A program made the translations under genes and the position numbers. This document shows, in pieces, positions 53,001-64,000 of a DNA stretch of 64,000 bases. Location: contig JAQFVV010006335.1 of assembly GCA_028023455.1 (NCBI GenBank), forward strand, positions 1,058,741 through 1,122,740, in the 5' to 3' direction. The notes beneath the pieces were generated by a model that saw nothing but the letters and a program-made list of their open reading frames with translations, searched no databases and had not been told where the DNA came from. The DNA comes from Epiperipatus broadwayi (taxonomy: Eukaryota; Onychophora; Udeonychophora; Euonychophora; Peripatidae). Every line of letters starts with the position of its first letter. The first letter of the stretch is position 1.

Positions 53001-53268
53001 TGTGTGCAGAATTATAAAATGCATGAAGTATTTCTACTTTGACAAATTAAAAATTAGTAATTTCCTAATCAAATTACATTAAACATGTAGATTGATTTAA
53101 GATTGCTCTTGATTATTATAGTTCTTGTAAATTTTATATTAAAAGATTGGTATTACAATTGGAGAATGGCCAAACTTTTATTGTGAAATTTATTGAACAT
53201 GGTAGCAAAAGAGCAATTGATGGTCAATTAATAATCATAGATTACAATCACTTAACATTGCATGTGTG
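50010..53268. other. AT-rich intergenic stretch with one duplicated (TA)n unit
   Basis: TGTAAATTCAGTAA plus (TA)n is tandemly duplicated at 51323-51390. A short (GT)n lies at about 52995-53006. Nothing else is recognised. Confidence 0.55.
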
Positions 53269-53280
53269 AATATATATATA

Positions 53281-53317
<37 letters not shown>
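53269..53317. repeat. (TA)n left of the inverted PLE
   Basis: Mirrors the (TA)n at 55871-55910 on the other side of the PLE unit. Confidence 0.85.
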
Positions 53318-53318
<1 letters not shown>

Positions 53319-53511
53319 CTACAACCATTAAATGTCTGTATTTTTAAATTATATAATAATAATTCAAACAAATATATTTAACACAGTATTCAAAATTAAA
53401 TAATCTATTCTTTACCAGAAATACTTTCAATTGTTTCACTGACAATCTTTTTCAACTGTTAATACAAACGTACAAAAAATAAAAACTTGCATTACCCATC
53501 ATTCAATCTAT

Positions 53512-53898
53512 TCAAATTTCCCACAATTCTGTTGTCTTTATATTAGCCGATTGTTTATTCATCAAACCACTTCTATTCCTAGATATCATCATAGCCTCTT
53601 TAATTTTACGTTTTTCACTACACCTTTCAATTTGAATAATTTTTATATCTCTATTATTAAATTTAAAACCATAATTACATGTTTTATTATGATCAAATAT
53701 AATTGATGGAGTATTCATATTTACTGAAGATATATTTTCTTTCTGTACACGTTTATATAATGTCTTATGATCATTATATCGTTTTTGTAATGTACATTTG
53801 GATTCCCCTATATATTTTATTCCACAACCACATTCCAACATATATATAACAGAACTTAATTCAAACTTAGAAATCTTGGCTTTGGAGTTATTTATCAT
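53512..53898 (-). CDS. GIY-YIG endonuclease domain, inverted copy
   Basis: 128 codons, MINNSKAKISKFELSSVIYM.., with the GIY-like VIYMLECGCG, the YIG motif KYIGES, the arginine-bearing helix LQKRYNDHK and an asparagine close to the end (GLMNKQSANIKTTELWEI). It cuts one DNA strand during target-primed insertion when joined to an RT. This copy lacks any RT upstream on its own strand, because it meets the other copy head to head at 53921. It differs from the right-hand copy by one residue (RNRSG versus RNRGG). The methionine chosen is only a convenient start: the natural protein would be the C-terminus of the RT fusion. Confidence 0.75.
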   Translation of the reverse strand: MINNSKAKISKFELSSVIYMLECGCGIKYIGESKCTLQKRYNDHKTLYKRVQKENISSVNMNTPSIIFDHNKTCNYGFKFNNRDIKIIQIERCSEKRKIKEAMMISRNRSGLMNKQSANIKTTELWEI

Positions 53899-53922
53899 AT
53901 CATTTATATTATTTGAAGAGAT

Positions 53923-54234
53923 TGTGATTTAAATGATAGGAATAAAATAATTAATGAAATAAAAAATAAAACATTTGATAAGCAAAATGATAATGTTTGG
54001 TTAAAACAAATTTATGAATTTAAAAATTTTTTAAAAAGTAATAAATTAATTTGTTTGAAGGAGGACAAGGGTTTACGGATGTGCCTAATGAAACAGGATG
54101 AATATAATATGAAAATTATGGATCAAATGAAGAAGCTTTGTTTTGAAAAAAGTGAATTAAATAATATTGATACATATAGAATGAAATTTATTAATGACAT
54201 TTTAATGACTGCTAAAAAGAAAAAAAGTTATTGA
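53923..54234 (+). pseudogene. PLE reverse transcriptase, N-terminal part (5'-truncated)
   Basis: An open frame starting exactly at the arm junction, with no start codon. It contains KEDKGLRMCLMKQDEYNMK (54058 onward), the DKG..V.M..Y block at the front of PLE RTs. It ends at a TGA (54232-54234) immediately after a run of seven A. One base more than the downstream frame needs is present in that run, so this is a homopolymer frameshift. The first part of a complete PLE protein is missing. Confidence 0.8.
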
Positions 54235-55324
54235 TGCAAAGACATATTACAGTTTATATCCGTCGTCTGCAGTGTTTCCAAGAATCTTTGCAAATATAAA
54301 ATTGCATAAAAATTGTTATCCATTAAGAGTAATTGTTGATTTTGGTGGTGTTTTTTATTATAATGCTTGTAGATATATTGAAAAAATAATGCAAGATGTG
54401 CTTGGATTTGGAGATTATACGATTTCATCATCATTTGATTTTATTAATAGGATTAAAAATATAAAAATTGATAATAATGATGTTATGTGTACACTTGACA
54501 TATCTGAAATGTATGGTTCAATTAATCGTATTGAATCAATAGAGATTATTGAAAGAGCTTTGTTTTTAAAATCTATAGATAATAATATTAGGAATTTTAT
54601 TGTTAAAATATTAAGATTTGTGAATGATAATATATATGTTAGGTTTAATGATTGCTTTTATAAAATGAATTTTGGTTGGCCAATGGGTCTTCCGGTGGTA
54701 TCATAGCTTTGTAATTTTTTTATTTCTAATTATGAGGTTAAGATATTGTCTCAGATAAAATATAAAGGAATTAAAGTATATTGTAGATATGTTGATGATG
54801 TATTTATATGTGCACATAATGAAATAATAGTTAATTTGTTTAATGAGTTAAATATGATTAATAATGTAAAATGGGTGTTAAATGAAGAGAAGGAAGATTC
54901 TATAAAGTTTTTAGATATATTTATTAAAAGAAATAATAATGTGTTTGATTATAATATGATTTTAAAGCCTGTGGAAATTAGGGGTTATATTCCATATAAT
55001 TCTAAAGTTCATATGAGTCATAAATTAGCTGGTTTGAAGTCATTTTTATTTAGAAATGATTATTTGTGCAAATTTATTAGTGATAAAATTGAAAATATTA
55101 ATGTATATATTACTGATATGTTGAATGTTGGTTATGGAAGGAATATTATTTATAATACAATTACAAAATATAATCAAAATAAGAGTAATAATAAGAAAAT
55201 ATTAAGTAAATTAAAAAGTGATAAATGGATTTCTATTCCTTTTATATCTAATCAACAAGCTAAATTAATTTATAAACTTTTTAGTGGTTTGTGTAGAATT
55301 TCTTTTTCTCTTCAAATAATATAA
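54235..55324 (+). pseudogene. PLE reverse transcriptase core (stop at 54704)
   Basis: The second RT frame has motif A as CTLDISEMYGSI (about 54489-54524; D present, usual YTNIP replaced by YGSI), and motif B as WPMGLPVVS followed by TAG (54704-54706). It then has motif C as YCRYVDDVFI (54779 onward, catalytic DD present), and FLDIFIKRNN..LKPVEIRGYIPYNSKVHMS of the thumb. These are the RT catalytic blocks that copy RNA into DNA from a nicked target. An in-frame stop separates motifs B and C, and another single-base shift in the TTTTT near 55303 separates the RT from the endonuclease, so the element is inactive. Retaining both catalytic aspartates despite three lesions suggests fairly recent decay. 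Confidence 0.85.
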
Positions 55325-55329
55325 ATGAT

Positions 55330-55716
55330 ATGATAAATAACTCCAAAGCCAAGATTTCTAAGTTTGAATTAAGTTCTGTTATATATATGTTGGAATGTGG
55401 TTGTGGAATAAAATATATAGGGGAATCCAAATGTACATTACAAAAACGATATAATGATCATAAGACATTATATAAACGTGTACAGAAAGAAAATATATCT
55501 TCAGTAAATATGAATACTCCATCAATTATATTTGATCATAATAAAACATGTAATTATGGTTTTAAATTTAATAATAGAGATATAAAAATTATTCAAATTG
55601 AAAGGTGTAGTGAAAAACGTAAAATTAAAGAGGCTATGATGATATCTAGGAATAGAGGTGGTTTGATGAATAAACAATCGGCTAATATAAAGACAACAGA
55701 ATTGTGGGAAATTTGA
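55330..55716 (+). CDS. GIY-YIG endonuclease domain, colinear with the RT
   Basis: 128 codons in the natural position downstream of the RT but in another frame. VIYMLECGCG/KYIGES/LQKRYNDHK motifs as in the inverted copy. Upstream in its frame lies SSNNIND, which would read on from the RT thumb if one T were removed near 55303, so I take it as the C-terminus of the RT-endonuclease fusion. The intact frame may simply reflect youth of the arms, not selection. The 3' untranslated end runs from 55717 to about 55870. Confidence 0.75.
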   Translation: MINNSKAKISKFELSSVIYMLECGCGIKYIGESKCTLQKRYNDHKTLYKRVQKENISSVNMNTPSIIFDHNKTCNYGFKFNNRDIKIIQIERCSEKRKIKEAMMISRNRGGLMNKQSANIKTTELWEI

Positions 55717-55866
55717 ATAGATTGAATGATGGGTAATGCAAGTTTTTATTTTTTGTACGTTTGTATTAACAGTTGAAAAAGATTGTCAGTGAAACAATTG
55801 AAAGTACTTCTGGTAAAGAATAGATTATTTAATTTTGAATACTGTGTTAAATATATTTGTTTGAAT

Positions 55867-55870
<4 letters not shown>

Positions 55871-55910
<40 letters not shown>
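55871..55910. repeat. (TA)n right of the inverted PLE
   Basis: Alternating AT beginning at the arm's last base. Confidence 0.85.
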
Positions 55911-57730
<1,820 letters not shown>

Positions 57731-57836
57731 AGTTAATTTAATTAATATCATTATATTTAAAACGTCTGGCACTCATTAATATATAAATCTTTCATCATCT
57801 CTTGATTCATAGCCTAAAGAAATTATGGTGAGAAAT

Positions 57837-58190
57837 CTAGTTAATGTCTTTCAAAAGTATATATATGAGGCAAATATAGATGATCAGTTTTTTGTGGTTA
57901 CTTAAAGGAAGTCTGTTTAAAGTTAAGATTTGTATTCTATCTATTATACTTGAATATGTAACTGGTACTGTGTACCTTGAATTATAATACAGATTTATCT
58001 TATCTGGTATATTTGCTTCCTGAGTAAAGCCATAAAACATTAGATCATTAAAGGCATGGGGTTGCCCAACTGAAGCCATAAGCCCTTGGACCATCTGGTA
58101 CATTTGATTTCCCAAGAAGAATATGTCTGGATCATTTTGTACAATATATATATTAATTATTGAACTTATTTCATTATATCTTATTATAAT
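57837..58190 (-). other. unrecognised open frame, possible exon or repeat relic
   Basis: From the first methionine 92 codons; the same frame stays open upstream to at least 58170 (..VQNDPDIFFLGNQMYQMVQ..). It has a less A/T-biased codon mix than chance frames here (GLMASVGQPHAFNDLMFYG, FTQEANIPDKINLYYNSRY). No domain is recognised, no signal peptide or membrane segment is clear, and splice sites are too weakly defined to call. It could be an exon, a mobile-element fragment or chance. Confidence 0.25.
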
Positions 58191-58644
58191 TTAGAGTTAT
58201 AAATTACTGGCTAATATAGTTCTTAATCTATAACTGTGTTATAGATTCCTTGAGATGTAATTTTTGTGTTCCTAGATCAACATTGATTCATCTATTTAGA
58301 TTATGATGTGCTGGACAATAGTGTTATTTAGTGTTGTGCTTTTCTATTCTGTCAGAGTTATATTGAGCTATTATAGAGTGTAACTGGATGATGGAAGAGA
58401 TAAAATTGAAATTATATTTTATTAAATGGAATAAATAAAATTCTGCTAGCCTGTATCATTTGGTTAATTAATAAATAAAGTTTATATTTTATTTGATAGC
58501 TTATAGTATTTCTTCCTTCATTTATTTATATTCTCTATATGTTATAAACTTTCTGTAACCTCCCACTGAGTGAAACTGTAGGATAAACATAACCAAAAGA
58601 GTCTCAGCATTAGTTATGAATCAGATAAAATGATAAATCGTCCT
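58191..58644. other. AT-rich intergenic stretch, nothing recognised
   Basis: No frame or repeat partner seen. Confidence 0.5.
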
Positions 58645-58713
58645 ATTAATTAATAGAACTGGCGCCCTGGGCATTTGCTCATATAATGTACATGAGTCGT
58701 GATTGTGAGTAGG

Positions 58714-58718
<5 letters not shown>
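58645..58718 (-). repeat. small dispersed repeat next to (TA)n, copy 2
   Basis: Inverted copy of 41793-41875 (AACTGGCGCCCTGGGCATTTGCTC..GTAGGTTATAA), again ending directly on (TA)n. Confidence 0.65.
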
Positions 58719-58754
<36 letters not shown>

Positions 58755-58760
58755 AGTTAC

Positions 58761-58795
<35 letters not shown>

Positions 58796-58806
58796 TTGTA
58801 ACTGGG
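58719..58806. repeat. (TA)n pair with inverted flanks
   Basis: (TA)n, then CCTAGTTACATATATATAC, (TA)n, then TGTAACTGGG, so TAGTTACA and TGTAACTGG face each other across the second tract. Confidence 0.75.
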
Positions 58807-59789
58807 TTGCATTTTTCAAATTCAATATTAATGGGGCTATAATCCATTAGTTATAAAAATACATTGGTGAAAATGCCTTATCAGAATGTTTTCTATTAAA
58901 CCATTAAACATCAAATGATCATCATTTCTTATGCTTTCTCATAACTGTTATTAAAATATGCAAAACTCTGAATACAGTTGTGCAGCTCACTGCAAGCCTG
59001 AGTAATTCATTAATTACACTGTCTTGCACTGCGAGGCTATACTGTTTGGAGAGTTTTGCCTTTTTTAATGTTTTCTATTCTACAGTATTTTAATCACAGA
59101 AAGTAACAGAGCTATTTGATGATAAGAAAACTTTTTCTATGAGATAAAAAATAATCATTATCCATTTAAATTAAAATACCTATAAAAAGATGATTATTGT
59201 TTCTTTTATTGACATCGTTAATAAATTTGCCACTAATATGGAAAATATTCAGAAAAATAAAAACATTATAGTCAGCAAACTCATTGTGAAGCCAAATAAT
59301 TGTCAACATATTCTAACCAAAAGAATTAACATATTTTGTTAAATAATACTTTTAAAGTAAATGTAAGCATGTAATAACTTTGATAGAAATTTGTTTAGAA
59401 TTTCAATATCCAAACTGCTGTTCAGGAAAAGGACTATACCTGCAAATGAATAATACTACAGTTAACATTTTCAGTTGAAAATTTTTATGGTAAAAATAGG
59501 TAGCAATACATTAATTACCATTCAATAGAGTTTCACAAATAAGATGTATATCGATTGATCATCACCAGACATGTAAAAAAATTTTGACTTTTTGATGTAG
59601 TTTATTGTTTCATATTTTTATAAATATTGATAATTCATATCAGCACACTTTAAAAGCATTGTTCATTGCTAATAAACATATACAAACATATAGAAGTAAA
59701 ATAAAAAGACTTACACAAATATATAATTACACCTGCAACATGTAAAAGAGTACCTTGCCTTAAAAATGAAAAAAAAAATCTGTCTACCA
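58807..59789. other. AT-rich intergenic stretch, nothing recognised
   Basis: No coding or repeat signal found. Confidence 0.5.
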
Positions 59790-60571
59790 AAACACCATAC
59801 CTGTACATGATGGTACATTAAAAGGGCTCAGTGGTATCCTTCCATTGTCAAAGTTCTGCAAGTACTTGAAACCAAGGGTATTACCAAAGCTAGTCATAAT
59901 ATGATAGAACCATTACACACATATTTCAAACAAAAGCTGCAGTCACAATGTGCCTTCACACCACCTAAAGATCTATTTGGCCAACCAGAGTTAGGTCAAC
60001 TTTTCCATGCTACTGATTTCTTGCTGAAGCTAACCTTGATAACAAGCTCTTGTTATCCAGAGCCACATCGATTTCCTAAATTTGTATTTTTACATCTCAG
60101 TCAGTTTATCATCACATATCTATGTGATTTAGCAAATTATCTATTACAGACACTGTTTAACATAAAATATCTATATTCAATCTTCTTGCTTTCATTCAAC
60201 AAAAAGCAAACTTCAATATCCAATCCATCTAATCTGTGACCAATCTGCATCATGGGCCTCCATGGTATTAAAATACTGGAAATGGTTTTAAAAGATAAAA
60301 TTAAACCATATCTCATCTCTCTATCATCACCAATGCAACATGCAAAAAAGGTCCGTCAACAAGTCAAGCTGCCCTCATTTTCAAAACCATTGTAAATTCA
60401 GTTAGTGAGCCAAAATTTATGCTCCAATGGCTGTTTGAATTGACATTGAGGCAATTTTTTGACTTAGTCCCTATGGGAATTTTAATTCAGACACTTGCAG
60501 ACACCAAAATATCTTGCTCTTTCTTATATCTACTAACCAATTTTCTTCTTAGTCATGAAATCCATTAATAA
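59790..60571 (+). pseudogene. LINE reverse transcriptase N-terminal relic
   Basis: A long frame (59790-60239) ends in SISNPSNL, then TGA, then PICIMGLHGIKILEMVLKD, which matches the N.RPI.l....KilE.vl block opening the RT of non-LTR retrotransposons (a CGA to TGA change would explain the stop). It goes on as KPYLISLSSPMQHAKK. After a one-base shift in an A-run near 60349 it reads GPSTSQAALIFKTIV, the usual QHGF..GRST block with G and R replaced. The catalytic motifs are absent and the frame stops at 60571. The upstream part (MIEPLHTYFKQKLQS..) lies where an EN-RT linker would be, but I do not recognise it. Confidence 0.6.
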
Positions 60572-60775
60572 AACTAAAATGGAACAGGAAGGCAATTCCG
60601 TTTGTGCTGAGCATGAAAAAATAACTGGACATAGATTTGAACCCACATCTGCTAACATCATTTGCAAACACAATGCTAAACACAAGATCAGAGAAGCACT
60701 ACACATAGCAAGTGATCCTAGGTCCATTAATCGATGAGAAGCCTGGCTTTTCATTTTTTTCAAAAATGGCAGTTA
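60572..60775 (+). pseudogene. C-terminal tail of a PLE GIY-YIG endonuclease
   Basis: Reads VCAEHEKITGHRFEPTSANI, then KHKIREALHIASDPRSINR and stop at 60735-60737. These match the H..ETGH..d...kii and RkireAl.I....iNR blocks closing PLE endonucleases. The GIY and YIG motifs are missing, so it is a 5'-truncated piece inserted beside the LINE relic. Downstream, TTCAAAAATGGCAGTT matches the 3' end of the PLE at 22.3 kb. Confidence 0.65.
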
Positions 60776-63700
60776 TAACTAATTTGCATTATTTTGCATG
60801 AATTTTCCTTCTAACAATGCAGTTTTTAACAAAATAGTAACTATGAAAATGAAAGCCAGAAGTCTCTCAAAAGCGCTCAACTAATATATCATTTTTGATA
60901 TATACTAGCTTCATTATTGTGCATACAATATATATATATATATATTGTAACCTTTCCCCCCCGCTCCATAATAATAACAACATGCTAAGAATATACTAAC
61001 TATTCCGGATTTTCTTTACTTATTTATTTCCGGTCAATAATAATTAACATTAATAATAATTCCGGGTTATCTAGCTCAGTCTATCAAACATATTATTATG
61101 ATTTAAATAAAACAATTACTAGCTCAGAATTTTATAAAATCTAGTCATGTCTAGGAAATGAATCAACACAAATATCTTTTATTATTCCCATGAGACCTGG
61201 AGCAATGACAAAGGAACAAGACGAGAGATCATTGAGATACTATCCCAATGGCATAAGAACACTATCCTAAATAATTGACTAATAGCATTCCTACGACTTT
61301 TAAAACTTTTATCATATCTTAGTATTTTTAAAACAAATTCTAGCTCACATAAATAAATTAATTAAATAAAATAGAGTTAAATTAATCAAATCATATCAAA
61401 TCAAATAGATAAATCAATAAGTAAATAAATAATTAAATCTCAGGTTCATAAATTGTAATTAAAACTGATTTCATATTGCCATAGTAAACTATGATAAGGG
61501 AATTTTATGTCATAGTTCACTACGTAACGAATAACTAATTAATAAGAACAATGACAATAATAAAATAATATAATCTTCTTTTCTTTCTAGATGTATTAAA
61601 TATTTTTGTGGTAACATTTATTAATCCGATAATCAAAAATTATGTGGTAACGTTCGCATATATTTTACTTAAATATTGTGGCAATTAACCCATGACCAAT
61701 ACCTGTTCTACTTATACTTCTTTCATTTTATTATGTAAATAAAACAAAATAAATTATTAAAATTTCTAATATTTATTATCCTGTGCAAAATCATAAACAT
61801 GTTTAATTATAAACGTGCGTTGTGATTTCATGCATTTCATGTGTAGGAAAAACAACAACCAAGACACAAAGCTTACTAATAAAATTTTATAACATTTTAT
61901 TAACATTATAACAAATAACACTTTGTACATTATTTACAGCGGATATCCCTATTTACTTATCACAAACTTTTATTTATACCCGTTGATGTCTTAACATTAT
62001 TATTATCGAATTTTATTTTACCCTTTTACCATTAATAATTACAAAAGTATTTTACAATATTATTATTATTGGATACATGTTTTGAGCTTAGCTGAATACA
62101 CAAAATTTCTATCCATTAAACTTTTCTATTGACATTATGTCCTTATAATTTCAAAATTATATTTCTATAAGATCTTTACTGTTATGTAAAATTATACAAA
62201 AATTACAAAATTATACTTATTCTTGTTAGCATGGAATCCTACAGAATTTAATCCTTATGATATTTTCATGTTCCTTTTATTATCAATCATAATATAATTA
62301 CTGATAAAATTTTGATCCCATCCTTAACTTTATATAGCAATTAACATTATCCACACACTATGTACAAATACACATTTTGTTATACATTTCTTTAACTCAT
62401 TTTCCAAATAAACATGCAATCTCTTTTACTAAATCTCACGTACAATATTTTAAAATCTTATTATTGTTTTAAAACTTAATTCTAAGGTTTTTCCTTTAAA
62501 ATTATATCAGTTTAGCAATTGGTTTTAAAATTATATCATATGATTCTTCATCTTTTATAATACTTATACTTTCACTTTGGACTTATACAATTCTACTTTA
62601 CTCTAGTAAATAACTATTCTTACATAACTACTATCTAACTTACTTTCTATCTTATGTATCATTTCTATAAAATTATCTCCCTGACGATGTATTTTCATGA
62701 AATCAAAATAGCGAAGATATAGATGCGTTGGATCAAAATAAACAAGATCTTATCCTTTATAAAACTTTGACAATCATGGCACAGTGAATTTAAGGACGCC
62801 ATAGAGGAGTGACTTTTATCTGTCTATCTGCCTCTAGTATTGGAAGGATGCTAAAGCTATTTCTTCAGCTTCATCACATCAGAAAGTTTCAAAGATATGT
62901 AAAAACACTGTCCAGAATATATGTGCTCAGTTATAGGGCGAAGTTATCTATACTGAAGTCACACAAATAATTATGATCCACATATTTCATTCCTTATAGT
63001 TTAATAAAACATCCTCTTGGTTTCCTTTGACATCAGTACTCCCAAGTCACTATCTGATTGATTTCTTCAGATTCATCTCTTCATTACATCGACAAATTCT
63101 CTGTCTACCTTGCTAATAATAATAAAATTCATTTTTATTTAACTATACAGCTATTCTTAAGAAAATTCTTTACTATACTTCTTGTATATTTCTATCTCTA
63201 CTGTTCTAAACTATTTGAATATTTTCAATATAAAACTCAAAAGAATCACATAATTAATATGCTACTTATTATTAATCATTTTTAGATTATTTATTGCATG
63301 CACATTTTAAAATTTTACTACTCTCTTAAATATATGTTTGATGTTGGATAAATGTGTACTTATAACTTTTAACATCTTTCATACTTCATTCATTAATAGA
63401 TGACCTATAAAAAAAATATATTACATATTACCAATAATATTAAAATTACCAACGATCTCTATCCTCTGGATCGTATTTGTAAACTTCTCCATTCCAGGAC
63501 TTCTAGTAGGTATTTAAAATTTTCCATACACACATTTTTATTTATACTAATATTTCTCTCATTCCATTAGCTCGTATATTTAAATATAATTATTATAAAA
63601 TTTATGTTTATATGTTTCCCTAAGCTAATTCAAATTTTATACTTTAAATACAATAAAAAAAAAATAATTAAAACTATATTTACGATACAGCTTTGTTGGA

Positions 63701-64000
63701 CTCGCTTGGAAAATCGTTCATTGCAAAGCTAAAAAAAAAAAAATTATATTTTATTTTCTTCAGTCACTTAATGTTCTAATTTTAAACTTTTAATTCTGTT
63801 TATTAATTCTTCTTAGACGATGATCCTTAGTTTTCTTCATATTTTTCCACTTTTTCTGAGATTTCCTCTACATAGTCTGCTAGCTTTTTCCCCCGCGCGC
63901 TTGGTTTTCCCTCGATGCATCTTGTACTTTATTTTAAAAATTCAACAAATTTTTCTTTATTTCCATGGATCCATTTTCCTCATTTTAGTGATTAATTATA
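60776..64000. other. AT-rich intergenic stretch, little recognised
   Basis: (TA)n at 60926-60946. CTGACGATGTATTTTCATGA near 62681 followed by AAAATAGCGAAGATATAG resembles the conserved 3' ends of some retroelements, but no coding part adjoins it. The frame at 63058-63285 is hydrophobic and A/T-driven. A rare CCCCCGCGCGC occurs at about 63891. Confidence 0.45.

Larger units (their letters stand above)
53355..55873 (+). mobile_element. Penelope-like element with inverted endonuclease/3'-end arms
   Basis: A 1.39-kb RT segment (53922-55306) is flanked by about 565-bp inverted arms (53355-53921 and 55307-55873), each holding a GIY-YIG endonuclease frame and the 3' end. The right arm continues from the RT, as expected of a PLE (RT then endonuclease). 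The left arm is a head-to-head, 5'-truncated copy ending within the RT-endonuclease junction. I count only two base differences between the arms by eye. PLEs are known to insert as tandem or inverted partial copies, but here the arms are much better preserved than the RT they enclose. (TA)n tracts lie just outside both arms. Confidence 0.85.

Noticed and set aside
54228-54434. 68-codon minus-strand frame over the PLE RT
   Set aside because: Shadow of the RT coding strand.
60533-60763. 76-codon minus-strand frame over the PLE tail
   Set aside because: Shadow of the plus-strand endonuclease tail, whose motifs are recognisable.

Overview
This is a gene-poor, extremely AT-rich (roughly a quarter G+C by eye) stretch of a eukaryotic nuclear genome. 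It has no rRNA, no intact tRNA gene and no host protein-coding gene that I can recognise. What it holds is repeats: Penelope-like elements (PLEs) with GIY-YIG endonuclease domains, LINE relics, a complete but pol-less LTR retrotransposon, a tRNA-derived SINE, a roughly 2-kb repeat family in three copies, fold-back elements, and many long (TA)n and (TAA)n microsatellites. That mix fits an AT-rich invertebrate animal. The sequence does not let me name a phylum or species.

Layout. 1-245: decayed gag-like coiled-coil leader, related to the one inside the LTR element at 36 kb. 5.1 kb: short hairpin element. 5.6 and 8.4-8.8 kb: large trinucleotide arrays. 7.9/8.3 kb: a diverged direct duplication. 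10.2 and 11.4 kb: two copies of one tRNA-derived SINE. 12.07-14.18, 14.69-16.73 and (inverted) 26.68-28.73 kb: three copies of one repeat. 22.2-23.3 kb: 5'-truncated PLE on the minus strand. 24.2-24.8 kb: inverted-repeat element with about 142-bp arms. 31.96-32.61 kb: LINE 3' coding relic on the minus strand. 32.82-38.67 kb: LTR retrotransposon on the minus strand with 1.71-kb LTRs, 4-bp target duplication, primer-binding-site-like and polypurine-tract sites. 41.8 and 58.7 kb: inverted copies of a small repeat, each abutting (TA)n. 46.9-47.2 kb: another GIY-YIG relic. 46.5-50.0 kb: palindromes whose centres are (TA)n. 53.36-55.87 kb: PLE reverse transcriptase flanked by nearly identical inverted endonuclease/3'-end copies. 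59.8-60.75 kb: LINE reverse-transcriptase relic running into a PLE endonuclease tail. The last 3 kb hold little.

Nothing here forms an operon or host pathway. The functional logic is that of retroelements: PLE RT plus GIY-YIG endonuclease for target-primed insertion, LTRs with priming sites for reverse transcription, and non-autonomous repeats that must borrow enzymes. All recognisable coding regions are broken by stops, frameshifts or truncation, except the two short endonuclease frames in the 53-56 kb PLE and the small unidentified frame in the LTR element. A recurring theme is that element ends lie against (TA)n tracts.
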